A stretch of 64,000 bases of DNA, from NCBI RefSeq assembly GCF_009797935.1, contig NZ_VOLC01000004.1:308988-372987 (forward strand), in the 5' to 3' direction. The notes under the pieces are model-generated. The model was not told the DNA's origin. It saw only the letters and a list, made by a program, of their open reading frames with translations, and did not search any database. This stretch comes from Lunatibacter salilacus. Its GTDB lineage: Bacteria > Bacteroidota > Bacteroidia > Cytophagales > Cyclobacteriaceae. Every line of letters begins with the position of its first letter. Positions within the stretch are counted from its first letter, which is position 1. Of this stretch, positions 45,626 through 53,486 are shown in pieces. Both the position numbers and the translations under genes were made by a program.

Positions 45626-45657
45626 CTTGCAATTCGACCGTTAAAGTAATAACTTTG
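45626..45657 (+). promoter_or_regulatory. Putative promoter of mazEF
   Basis: TAACTTTG at 45650-45657 is a perfect Bacteroidota -7 box (TAnnTTTG). CTTG at 45626-45629, 20 nt before it, fits a -33 TTTG with one mismatch. The mazE start codon is at 45676, giving a very short leader. Confidence 0.6.
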
Positions 45658-45675
45658 TAATAACAAGTTAACAGT

Positions 45676-45921
45676 ATGGAAGCATCAATCATTAAAATAG
45701 GAAACTCAAAGGGACTTAGATTAAGTAAGGCCATTATCGACAAATATAACATCAAGGACAAAGTTGAAATTATACTTGAGGACGATAAAATTATCCTTAA
45801 GCCGATGGGCGAACCTAGAAAAGGATGGAGAGCGGCATTCAAGAAAATGAATGAACGTGGGGAGGATAAACTCGTAATTGATGACGTATTTGAGGATGAA
45901 AACTTTGACGAATGGACCTAA
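45676..45921 (+). CDS. MazE/AbrB-type antitoxin
   Basis: An 81-residue antitoxin. The N-terminal half is a SpoVT/AbrB swapped-hairpin DNA-binding domain (IIKIGNSKGLRLSKAIIDKYNIKDKVEIILEDDKIILKP). The acidic C-terminal tail (VIDDVFEDENFDEWT) is the part that would wrap around and block the toxin. Its stop overlaps the mazF start by 10 nt, the normal order and coupling for the pair. It probably represses its own promoter. Confidence 0.9.
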   Translation: MEASIIKIGNSKGLRLSKAIIDKYNIKDKVEIILEDDKIILKPMGEPRKGWRAAFKKMNERGEDKLVIDDVFEDENFDEWT

Positions 45922-46235
45922 ACCAATATCACGTTGTCCTTGTAAACCTTGAACCCACGGTTGGAAGCGAAATCGAGAAAATCAGGCCTTGCGTAATAAT
46001 TTCACCTGACGAATTGAACGATTATTTAAGAACGGTTGTAATCGCCCCTATGACAACTAAAAGTCATAATTATCCTACTAGAATTAAGGTAAAACATAAT
46101 GATCAGCAAGGTTGGGTAATGATTGACCAAATTAGGACGATTGACAAATCCAGAATTATAAAGGCCTTGGGCAATTTGTCAACCAAGGAAATAGAAAAAT
46201 GTAAAAAGGCAATAAAAGAAACCTTTGTTGATTAG
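45912..46235 (+). CDS. MazF/PemK-type mRNA interferase toxin
   Basis: A 107-residue CcdB/PemK-fold toxin, full length for MazF. It has the N-terminal QYHVVLVNLEPTVGSEIEKIRPCVIISPDELN with the conserved (E)KIRPCVIIS catalytic-loop Arg, the T/S strand RTVVIAPMTTKSHNYPTRI, and WVMIDQIRTIDKSRI near the end. It would cleave single-stranded RNA at a short motif. It overlaps the antitoxin gene by 10 nt and appears intact. Confidence 0.9.
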   Translation: MDLNQYHVVLVNLEPTVGSEIEKIRPCVIISPDELNDYLRTVVIAPMTTKSHNYPTRIKVKHNDQQGWVMIDQIRTIDKSRIIKALGNLSTKEIEKCKKAIKETFVD

Positions 46236-46283
46236 AAAGAAAACTAAACGCAAAAAATACTTACGACTAAAACGTTGCAACTT

Positions 46284-47687
46284 TCACTCACCTACCAACC
46301 TTTGTGCAAAAACCCATTCCCACAGCCCCTCCGTGTTTTCAAAGGATTCGGAAATTATATGCCCTTCACCAGCAAATTCAGTATAACGTGGATCGCCACC
46401 TGCTTCTTTGATGGCGGCAATCATTTTTCTGGAACCATCCACAGGAACAATCCGGTCCTTGGCTCCATGAAATGCCCAAACTGGCACATCCACGATTCTA
46501 TCCGCAAGCGAGGGGTTGCCTCCTCCACAGATAGGTACAGCTGCGGCAAACATCCCGGGTCGGGTGCTGATAAAATGCCAGGATCCATATCCGCCTAGGG
46601 ATTCACCCATCACATAGCGTCTGCTTTTGTCAATGGCAAACTCCCCTTCCAGCGCTGCAATAGCTTCAAAAACTAACTCATCTACGGAAGGTACATTCTC
46701 GACAGCTCCCCAGGTGGAACCGGGTGGGCATTGGGGCACGAAAATAAAGGCAGGAAAGTTTTCCCGGTTATTCTCTTCACTCAATATCTGCGCAGTCCAA
46801 GAACCATCCACCTGGCTCGCATTATCCGTTCCGGACCCCGCACCTCCATGTAGTGCAACCACGATTGGATATTTTTCCTGCGGATTATAGTCCAACGGTT
46901 TCATCAAACGGTATCTCAATGTGTCACCTTCACGATTAACATAAATACGTGCATCAAAGGGTTGTGCCACCAGCTGGGCCCTTTTAGGCTGCTGCGCAAA
47001 CCATTGTACCGTGCTGAACATTTGCGCGCCGAGCGTCAGAACAATCACCAAGCAAATTGCTCCAACTACTCCAAAAACTCCATTAATGGTATTTTGTAAT
47101 CTGTTCCTTTTTATTTCATGATCCACAAATCTCAATTCTGTCCAAAAATTCAACAGATAAAACACCGGAATTACTATACCAATAAAAGTGGCCCATTCTA
47201 GGTATTTTTCAAAACCTCCAATGCTGCTTGGAGATTGCAAAGTCCAGGCGTAGGTGGAGAAAAGAACGATATCGACGGAAAAACTAATAATTGCCGCTAT
47301 TTTTAGCCAGCGTTGGTTAGATGTGAAAAATAGGCTAAGCGCATAGCATATTCCAAATCCTACCACCGCCAAAAAAGAAATTGAGTAATAAGTCGGTTCT
47401 TCCCTTGACCATAGGATTTGTAAAAATACAAGGGTATATGCGATTGAAGCTATAGTGACTGTTAATAGAAGTAAAAAAGGATAGTGGTAATTTTTATAAT
47501 GGAAATATTTCAGCAATAGGATATGGTACATGAAAGAAATGGTACTCAAAAGTAAAACCCAGTAAACATAAGATTCCAGACCGTAAATTCTCGCACCTAT
47601 TTGAAAGTAAAAATACCCCTGAATCAGCCCTGCAAGAAATATCAATACACTGAAGAATATGGCAGTTTTGTAAAATGTCTGGTTCAT
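46284..47687 (-). CDS. Membrane-anchored alpha/beta hydrolase (esterase/PHB-depolymerase-like)
   Basis: A 467-residue protein. About six hydrophobic segments fill residues 1-220 (for example TAIFFSVLIFLAGLIQGYFYF and VVGAICLVIVLTLGAQMF). The C-terminal 230 residues are a soluble alpha/beta hydrolase with the oxyanion loop VALHGGAGSG, nucleophile GESLGGYGSW, acid in HGAKDRIVPVDG and His in EGHIISE. The hydrolase probably faces the periplasm. The ATG at 47687 is preferred to 47741 because the membrane region starts there. The substrate is unknown; the membrane part matches no transporter I know. Confidence 0.7.
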   Translation of the reverse strand: MNQTFYKTAIFFSVLIFLAGLIQGYFYFQIGARIYGLESYVYWVLLLSTISFMYHILLLKYFHYKNYHYPFLLLLTVTIASIAYTLVFLQILWSREEPTYYSISFLAVVGFGICYALSLFFTSNQRWLKIAAIISFSVDIVLFSTYAWTLQSPSSIGGFEKYLEWATFIGIVIPVFYLLNFWTELRFVDHEIKRNRLQNTINGVFGVVGAICLVIVLTLGAQMFSTVQWFAQQPKRAQLVAQPFDARIYVNREGDTLRYRLMKPLDYNPQEKYPIVVALHGGAGSGTDNASQVDGSWTAQILSEENNRENFPAFIFVPQCPPGSTWGAVENVPSVDELVFEAIAALEGEFAIDKSRRYVMGESLGGYGSWHFISTRPGMFAAAVPICGGGNPSLADRIVDVPVWAFHGAKDRIVPVDGSRKMIAAIKEAGGDPRYTEFAGEGHIISESFENTEGLWEWVFAQRLVGE

Positions 47688-47768
47688 GGTTGTCCTTTTC
47701 GAGAATTCAATGACTTGAACAAAATGTAAAATGGAAAACAAAATAAAGAAGTTGGATGGATAATCCTA

Positions 47769-47851
47769 CCTTAAATCCGCAAACCTTCTAGGTTTTCTTG
47801 ATAAAAAGCTGGTTGTTCAAATCAAATTGGTAAAACCTGGAAGGTTTTCCT
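47769..47851. repeat. MITE-like element, copy D (right end lost)
   Basis: Left terminus CCTTAAATCCGCA at 47769-47781, arms AACCTTCTAGGTTTT and AAACCTGGAAGGTTTT, no matching right terminal repeat. It lies in the divergent region between the membrane esterase and the EEP-family gene. Confidence 0.7.
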
Positions 47852-48043
47852 TTATCCGTTTCGCCAATTTTAAAATGAAAATGAAACCTTCTAATTATCA
47901 AGTTTTTAAACAATTTGTTGAAAAATTTAAAGGCTTTACCGTAGAGGAAAAAGACATCGACTAGGCTTACACTGCAATGGTGCAAGTTTAAAATTCAAAT
48001 CTTGTTAAAATTCACTATATTTAATCTCACCAAAAACCATAAA

Positions 48044-48961
48044 ATGAAAAAGCTTTTTTTTATTCCGGTTCTTTTCTTCCTCTTTTCCGGGCAACTGCCT
48101 GCGCAAAATCAGGCTTTAAAAGTCTTAAGTTACAATATCTGGAACGGATTTGACTGGGGTAAGGATTCCGAAAGGGAAAAGGAAATGGTCAAGTGGCTTA
48201 AGGAACAGAACGCCGATGTCATAGGATTTCAGGAGCTAAATGGCTTTACGCCTGAGAAACTTGAACAGTTGGCCAGTCAATGGGGTCACCCGTATACGCT
48301 TCTTTTAAAAGAAGAGGGATATCCCATTGGCATTACATCCAAAACACCACTGGAAATAAAAAGCCGGATGTTGGGTGGATTCTGGCACGGGATGCTTCAT
48401 GCCAAAACACGAGACATTGATTTTGTAGTGGTTCACTTAAGTCCCCAAGATTGGCAATTCAGAAGATCCGAAGCCGAAATCATCTCCACGTATATCGAAA
48501 ATGTGTTTATGAAAAACCAGCAAGATAAGTTTATTGTGATGGGGGATTTCAATGCGCATTCACCTTTTGATGCAGGATTTGATATAACCAATTCGGAAAC
48601 ACGCAAAGAAAACCAAAAAGCTGACAGCTTGAGGTTTGCCGAGAAAGGCAACGCTGCCTTCCAAACGCTCCGAAATGGTGCTTTTGATTACAGTGTCATG
48701 TCCCGGTTCTTATCGCTGCCTTTGATCGATGTGGTACAATTACATATAGAAGAAGATCAAAAGACCTCCTTTCCCACACCCTTGGTCACAGGGGGAATGT
48801 CCTCTGAGCAACTGGAGAAATACCAACAGCGGATTGACTATATCCTGGTAAGCCCTTATTTTGAGACCCTTTGTTCCCATGCTGAAATTATCAACACCGG
48901 TAGCCCGGATGGCCTATCCGATCATTACCCCGTGGTGGCCACCTTTCAATATGAAGAATAA
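48044..48961 (+). CDS. Secreted endonuclease/exonuclease/phosphatase family protein
   Basis: A 305-residue secreted protein with signal peptide MKKLFFIPVLFFLFSGQLPAQ. ATG at 48044 is preferred to an upstream TTG at 48002. The body is the EEP/DNase-I fold: LSYNIWNG, DVIGFQELNG (metal-binding Glu), DFVVVHLSPQDW, VMGDFNAHSPFD (Asp/Asn) and the terminal SDHYPVVATF (Asp-His). All key residues are present. The family includes nucleases, sphingomyelinases and phosphodiesterases; export points to an extracellular or periplasmic phosphodiester substrate. Confidence 0.88.
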   Translation: MKKLFFIPVLFFLFSGQLPAQNQALKVLSYNIWNGFDWGKDSEREKEMVKWLKEQNADVIGFQELNGFTPEKLEQLASQWGHPYTLLLKEEGYPIGITSKTPLEIKSRMLGGFWHGMLHAKTRDIDFVVVHLSPQDWQFRRSEAEIISTYIENVFMKNQQDKFIVMGDFNAHSPFDAGFDITNSETRKENQKADSLRFAEKGNAAFQTLRNGAFDYSVMSRFLSLPLIDVVQLHIEEDQKTSFPTPLVTGGMSSEQLEKYQQRIDYILVSPYFETLCSHAEIINTGSPDGLSDHYPVVATFQYEE

Positions 48962-48966
48962 AAATC

Positions 48967-49022
48967 ACTCATATTGAAAAAAAGTTATAAACCATATAAG
49001 TCATAGGAGAACTTATGAATTT
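48967..49022. repeat. AACCATAT palindrome element, partial copy
   Basis: ATAAACCATATAAG followed by GAGAACTTATGAATTTTT resembles the right half of the elements at 49185 and 55072. The left half is degraded. Confidence 0.4.
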
Positions 49023-49184
49023 TTGAATTTATTCCCATACTATCGCCTCGGGTTTTTGAAACCTTACAGAATATGTGATTCAATTCCGGATCACATTTCG
49101 ATAAACCATTATAGTCAGAATCAATTGAGTGATGAATTCCAGTTTAAGGGTTGAAAGTAAGTCCTTTAATATTCCTCCTCATAT

Positions 49185-49250
49185 GAACTTATATACCTTA
49201 TATGGTTCAAAAATTGTAACCATATGGATTATGAGAACATAAAAGTTTTT
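49185..49250. repeat. AACCATAT palindrome element, left of the sialic-acid locus
   Basis: GAACTTATATACCTTATATGG, spacer, then GTAACCATATGG and an A/T tail ending AAAAGTTTTT. It closely matches 55072-55144 at the other end of the sialic-acid locus. The stem arms are CTTATATGGTT and AACCATAT. Confidence 0.6.
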
Positions 49251-49280
49251 AGGCACTATCACTGCAGTATGATGGGCTAA

Positions 49281-49631
49281 AAGTTCCAGTATCCGGTCAA
49301 CGTTTTTTTGGCATCATCAACCTACAATGGTCAATATCAGTGTGACATAGGCATGTTGGCCGAAAATGTAAATTCCTGGCAACACAAAGGTGAGCAAGAG
49401 GCACTGCCAAGATACTACTGGGCTGATCAACTGGCTCAAAACAACTCATTTTGGGGATGGACATTTTATTATGAAAGATGGGATTATTTATCCTTGAGAG
49501 AAGTGGCACTCAATAATTCCTTGCCGACCCGATGGCTTGAACCGATAGGCATTTCAGCCGTGAGTTTAAACCTTTCAGGTTTTTACCTTACTTGGGCCGA
49601 TTTCACTATCCACCCTCAGCCTGAATTCTAA
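49281..49631 (+). pseudogene. SusC/RagA C-terminal remnant
   Basis: An open frame of about 117 codons without a credible ATG. It reads as the last part of a SusC barrel: PRYYWADQLAQNNSFWGW, then YYERWDYLSLREVALNNSLP (the SusC penultimate-strand motif) and LNLSGFYLTWADF, ending abruptly with a degraded NPEF-like end. The first roughly 900 residues and any SusD are missing. It sits directly upstream of N-acetylneuraminate lyase, where a sialic-acid SusC/SusD pair is often found, so it is probably the decayed outer-membrane importer of this locus. Confidence 0.75.
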
Positions 49632-49681
49632 AATTGTTCTGAATCCGAGATACGGAAACTGATTGAATGGACTATTTTCCT

Positions 49682-49713
49682 AGTAAGTTTCCGGAATTTT
49701 CCGGTAACTTACT
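49682..49713 (+). promoter_or_regulatory. Long dyad upstream of N-acetylneuraminate lyase
   Basis: AGTAAGTTTCCGGA (49682-49695), loop ATTT, TCCGGTAACTTACT (49700-49713): a 14-bp stem with one mismatch, ending 25 nt before the lyase ATG. It could be the terminator of the lost susCD transcript, an operator for a sialic-acid regulator or a leader hairpin. Only a short uneven T/C stretch follows, so a terminator is not the obvious choice. Confidence 0.55.
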
Positions 49714-49738
49714 TTCCTAATCTAAATCACAAAAATGT

Positions 49739-50668
49739 ATGAAGTTCGAAAAAATTACGGGACTGATAGCCGCCACCTTTTCACCTTTTGATCAAAACGA
49801 CGAACTGAAATTAGATGTCGTTCCAGCATATTTTGATTTTCTGATTAAGCAGCAGGTTAAAGGAGCATTTATCTGTGGTACCACCGGTGAGGGTTCCGCA
49901 CTGACTTTTGAGGAAAAAAAAGCTTTGATCGAGATATGGGGCCCTTACAATAAGAGGGATTTTAAAATCATTTCCATGGTTTCCGGTACAAGTCAAAAAG
50001 AGGCGATTTCTTTGGCTAAAATATCGGCAGAAAGTGGTCTTTATGGAATATCTATGAACGCACCCTATTATTTTAAACCTTCCAGTGTGGATGGGCTGTT
50101 GGATTTTATGGCTCCCATTGCCGAAGCTGCACCAGGTCTTGCAGTTTATTTCTACCACATTCCGCTTTTGACCAATGCCTACCTTCCTATGCTTGAACTA
50201 CTCGAAAAGGCCGGTAAACGAATCCCGAATTTTGCAGGGATCAAATACACCCACAACGATCTGATGGATTTTAATAACTGTCTGCGATTTGAAGGTGCCA
50301 AATATGATATTCTATGGGGTTGGGATGAGACCTTTTTGGCGGGTTTGTCAATGGGTGCTAAGGGTGCCGTGGGCAGCACCTATAATTTTGCCGCTCCCCT
50401 CTATCATAAGGTTTTAGCGGCGTTTGAAAAAGGAGACATGGAAACCGCTCTGCTATACCAGCAAAAATCCATCGATTTTATCTCACTTTATGGAAAATTC
50501 GGCGGGGCAGCTGCAGGTAAAGCAATCCTCCAAATGTGTGGGGTGGATTGTGGGGATTTCAGGTCACCTGTCAAAAAGCTGTCCGATGGAGAAAAAAAGG
50601 CATTCTCCAACTTGCTTCAAGATCAGAATTTTTTTGAAAATACTATTGAAAATCAAATGAATACCTGA
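49739..50668 (+). CDS. nanA: N-acetylneuraminate lyase
   Basis: A 309-residue class-I aldolase of the DapA/NanA superfamily. It has the GTTGEGSALTFEEKK phosphate/carboxylate loop, YFYHIP with the catalytic Tyr, and the Schiff-base Lys in AGIKYTHNDLMD. It would split N-acetylneuraminate into N-acetylmannosamine and pyruvate. The assignment as NanA and not DapA rests on context: a mutarotase-symporter fusion (20 nt downstream) and a sialidase follow in the same direction. No ManNAc kinase or epimerase gene is in the window, so later steps must be encoded elsewhere. Confidence 0.9.
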   Translation: MKFEKITGLIAATFSPFDQNDELKLDVVPAYFDFLIKQQVKGAFICGTTGEGSALTFEEKKALIEIWGPYNKRDFKIISMVSGTSQKEAISLAKISAESGLYGISMNAPYYFKPSSVDGLLDFMAPIAEAAPGLAVYFYHIPLLTNAYLPMLELLEKAGKRIPNFAGIKYTHNDLMDFNNCLRFEGAKYDILWGWDETFLAGLSMGAKGAVGSTYNFAAPLYHKVLAAFEKGDMETALLYQQKSIDFISLYGKFGGAAAGKAILQMCGVDCGDFRSPVKKLSDGEKKAFSNLLQDQNFFENTIENQMNT

Positions 50669-50688
50669 TTCAGACTAAATTAGCACTT

Positions 50689-53406
50689 GTGAAGAATATT
50701 TTGATAACCTTATTTTTTCTGTTGGGAATTGTCTTTACTACATTGGGCCAATCTCCTGACGGAAAAAACATACTCCAATGGGAGTCCGTTGCTAAATTTC
50801 CCACTGAAGATGGTTTTGATGCGCCAATGGGGTACGCAGGCATGTTTGTAGGCAAGCACAGGGAGGTCGCGATTTTCGCAGGGGGAGCAAATTTCCCCGA
50901 GGCACTACCATGGGAGGGTGGCCAAAAAAAATGGTGGGATAAAATCTATATTCTCAAGAAAGAAAACGGCGAATACCGCTGGATTTCCAATACGTACCAG
51001 CTACCTAAAAATCTTGGATATGGTGCTTCTGTCTCTACGGAGGATGGACTAATTCTAATGGGTGGAGAAAATGAATCCGGGCCTCAAAAGAAAGTGTACC
51101 GCTTGCAGTGGGATAAGGAAAATCAGCAGATGAACATAGAAAACCTGCCGGATCTTCCTTTGCCACTCACCCATGCTTCCGCCGCTTATCTCAACGGAAG
51201 AGTTTATTTGGCAGGAGGAGTTTCTGAAATTAGCTCAGGCAGGTTTCTTTCCATGGATCTGAAAGCAGAAAAGCTCCAGTGGGAAGATCTACCCACATGG
51301 CCAGGCTCTGCACGGTCGCATACCGCACTTGTCGCACAGACGTCCGGCGAATACGAGAAACTATATTTGTTAGGAGGCAGGAAAAAAGGGGAATCCGGAA
51401 TTAGCGACGTTTTTGCCGATGTGTTCCAATTTGATCCCAGAACTAAAAAGTGGAAAGATTTGGGACAGATTAAAGATGGAGATGGCACGGTTCAGCCGCT
51501 TTCTGCCTTTGCCGCCAAAGCAGCTGGATCTGGCCATATCCTAATTTTCGGCGGTGTGACTCCAGATCCTTTCAATCAGTTGGAAGCAATTGCACATGAG
51601 TTAGGCATAGATGAAATATCAGAATCCAAGAAAGATTCACTGATCCATTTTCGGGATTATATTTTGAATTTACATCCCGGATTCAATAAGAAAGTGTTGG
51701 CTTTTCATACCGTTACCAAAGCATGGACAACTTTGGACGAACTGCCCTTTACAGCTCCGGTTGATACCTATGCTGTTCAATTTGACGGCGACATGTTGTT
51801 GCCGTCCGGAGAAATCTATCCGGGGATAAGAACTCCAAATATTCATAAACTTCAGGTTGTCAACCAACAGCAGTTTGGCACGCTCAACTACATTGTTTTG
51901 GGAGGGTATTTGGGGATATTGGTGCTGATGGGTATTGTCATCTCCAAAAATCAACATAATGTCAGTGATTATTTTACGGCAGGCGGGCGTGTGCCTTGGT
52001 GGGCTGCCGGCATCAGTGTTTTCGGCACCCAACTCAGTGCCATTACCTTTATGGCAATTCCTGCCAAGGCCTTTGCGACGGACTGGACGCTCTTTATCCT
52101 GTTGATGACAATCATAATGGTCTCCCCAATTATTATTGCCGTGTTTTTGCCTTTTTTCCGAAGGCTTAACCTTACTACGGCCTATGAATATTTGGAAATG
52201 CGATTTAACCACACTGTCAGAACTTTGGGAAGCTTGATTTATGTCACCCTGCAGTTGGGACGATTGGGAATCGTATTGTTACTTCCTTCCCTGGCACTTT
52301 CTGTGGTTACGGGAATTAATGTGGAAAGCTGCATCCTTATCATGGGTGTGCTGAGTATTCTCTATACCGTTTTGGGTGGAATTGAGGCCGTGATTTGGAC
52401 CGATGTTATACAGGTTTTGGTCCTGCTGGGAGGAGCGTTGGTCTGTTTGGTGATGATGGTGACGAAAATGGATTTGGATTGGACCACTTTCCAGAATCTT
52501 GCGGTGGACCAAGGAAAGACAACGCTATTTAATACGAGTTTTGACTTTACGGGAACTGCGATTTGGGTGGTGTTGATAGGAGGATTGGCCTCCAATATCG
52601 TGCAGTACGGCAGCGATCAGACGGTAATCCAGCGTTATCTCACCACCAAAGACGAAACGACAGCCGCAAAGGGAATCGTTATGGGCGCATGGATGGCTTT
52701 GCCTTCGGCGTTGATTTTCTTTTCCATCGGCACAGCCCTCTATCTTTTCTACCTGCAACAGCCGGAACAACTTTCTCCCGTAATCCAAAACACGGACAGT
52801 ATCTTTCCATGGTATATTGTTACGCAATTGCCACAGGGGATTTCAGGGCTATTGATCGCGGCGGTATTTGCGGCGGCCATGTCTAGTCTGGATAGCAGCA
52901 TGAATTCAGTGGCCACTGTAATCACCGTTGACTTTTACCAAAAATGGTTTCCCAAAAGCAAGGGAGAAGGAAAGCAACTTGCTTTTGCACGGTGGGTGAC
53001 CGTGGTTATTGGGGTAGGAGGTACAGCCTTGGCGTTGATGATGGCCAAGATGGGAATTCCCTCACTTTGGGATCAGTTCAATATGCTGATCGGCTTATTT
53101 GCCGGAGGCTTGGGAGGTATTTTTTTGGTTGGTATTCTATCGAAAAGAGTCAATGGCCAAGGAGCTGTATTTGGCCTGTTGGCCAGTGCATTGACTCAGG
53201 TTTTGGTGAAATATTATACCCCGTTAAGTATTCACCTATACGCCTTTACAGGATTGGTCAGCGCGATGCTTTTTACCTACCTGTTTAGCCTTTTCTTTCA
53301 AAAGCCCAAATCAGAGAAACTGAATGGACTTACAATCTATTCACTGAGAAAAAGACAGGGAGTGGGAGAGGTGAAGGAAGTAATCATAGAAAATGAATTG
53401 AATTGA
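50689..53406 (+). CDS. Sialic-acid mutarotase (Kelch) - sodium:solute symporter fusion
   Basis: A 905-residue fusion. A signal peptide (ILITLFFLLGIVFTTLGQ) precedes a Kelch-type six-bladed propeller over about residues 25-390 (GAPMGYAGMFVGKHR-like opening, LPLPLTHASAAYLNGRVYLAGGVSE, HTALVAQTSGEYEKLYLLGGRK), matching the cyclically permuted YjhT/NanM mutarotase family. From about residue 395 to 885 it is a sodium:solute symporter with 13 predicted spans (ISVFGTQLSAITFMAIPAKAFATDW, AAVFAAAMSSLDSSMNSVATVITVDFY). The propeller would convert sialic acid anomers in the periplasm and feed the attached transporter. The start is GTG. Confidence 0.9.
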   Translation: MKNILITLFFLLGIVFTTLGQSPDGKNILQWESVAKFPTEDGFDAPMGYAGMFVGKHREVAIFAGGANFPEALPWEGGQKKWWDKIYILKKENGEYRWISNTYQLPKNLGYGASVSTEDGLILMGGENESGPQKKVYRLQWDKENQQMNIENLPDLPLPLTHASAAYLNGRVYLAGGVSEISSGRFLSMDLKAEKLQWEDLPTWPGSARSHTALVAQTSGEYEKLYLLGGRKKGESGISDVFADVFQFDPRTKKWKDLGQIKDGDGTVQPLSAFAAKAAGSGHILIFGGVTPDPFNQLEAIAHELGIDEISESKKDSLIHFRDYILNLHPGFNKKVLAFHTVTKAWTTLDELPFTAPVDTYAVQFDGDMLLPSGEIYPGIRTPNIHKLQVVNQQQFGTLNYIVLGGYLGILVLMGIVISKNQHNVSDYFTAGGRVPWWAAGISVFGTQLSAITFMAIPAKAFATDWTLFILLMTIIMVSPIIIAVFLPFFRRLNLTTAYEYLEMRFNHTVRTLGSLIYVTLQLGRLGIVLLLPSLALSVVTGINVESCILIMGVLSILYTVLGGIEAVIWTDVIQVLVLLGGALVCLVMMVTKMDLDWTTFQNLAVDQGKTTLFNTSFDFTGTAIWVVLIGGLASNIVQYGSDQTVIQRYLTTKDETTAAKGIVMGAWMALPSALIFFSIGTALYLFYLQQPEQLSPVIQNTDSIFPWYIVTQLPQGISGLLIAAVFAAAMSSLDSSMNSVATVITVDFYQKWFPKSKGEGKQLAFARWVTVVIGVGGTALALMMAKMGIPSLWDQFNMLIGLFAGGLGGIFLVGILSKRVNGQGAVFGLLASALTQVLVKYYTPLSIHLYAFTGLVSAMLFTYLFSLFFQKPKSEKLNGLTIYSLRKRQGVGEVKEVIIENELN

Positions 53407-53486
53407 GAAGATTAAAATTTGAATAGGAAAAACGAAATTGGTTTCAACCAACGACTAATCGATAGTGAAATTATAAATAAAAGAAA

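Noticed and set aside
49739..50668. Dihydrodipicolinate synthase (DapA) as the identity of the lyase
   Set aside because: The fold is shared, but the adjacent mutarotase-symporter and sialidase genes point to N-acetylneuraminate lyase.
51670..52212. 180-codon minus-strand open frame inside the mutarotase-symporter gene
   Set aside because: Its product is low in hydrophobic structure, rich in His/Gln/Asn and has no motif; the plus-strand gene is certain, so this is a shadow frame.
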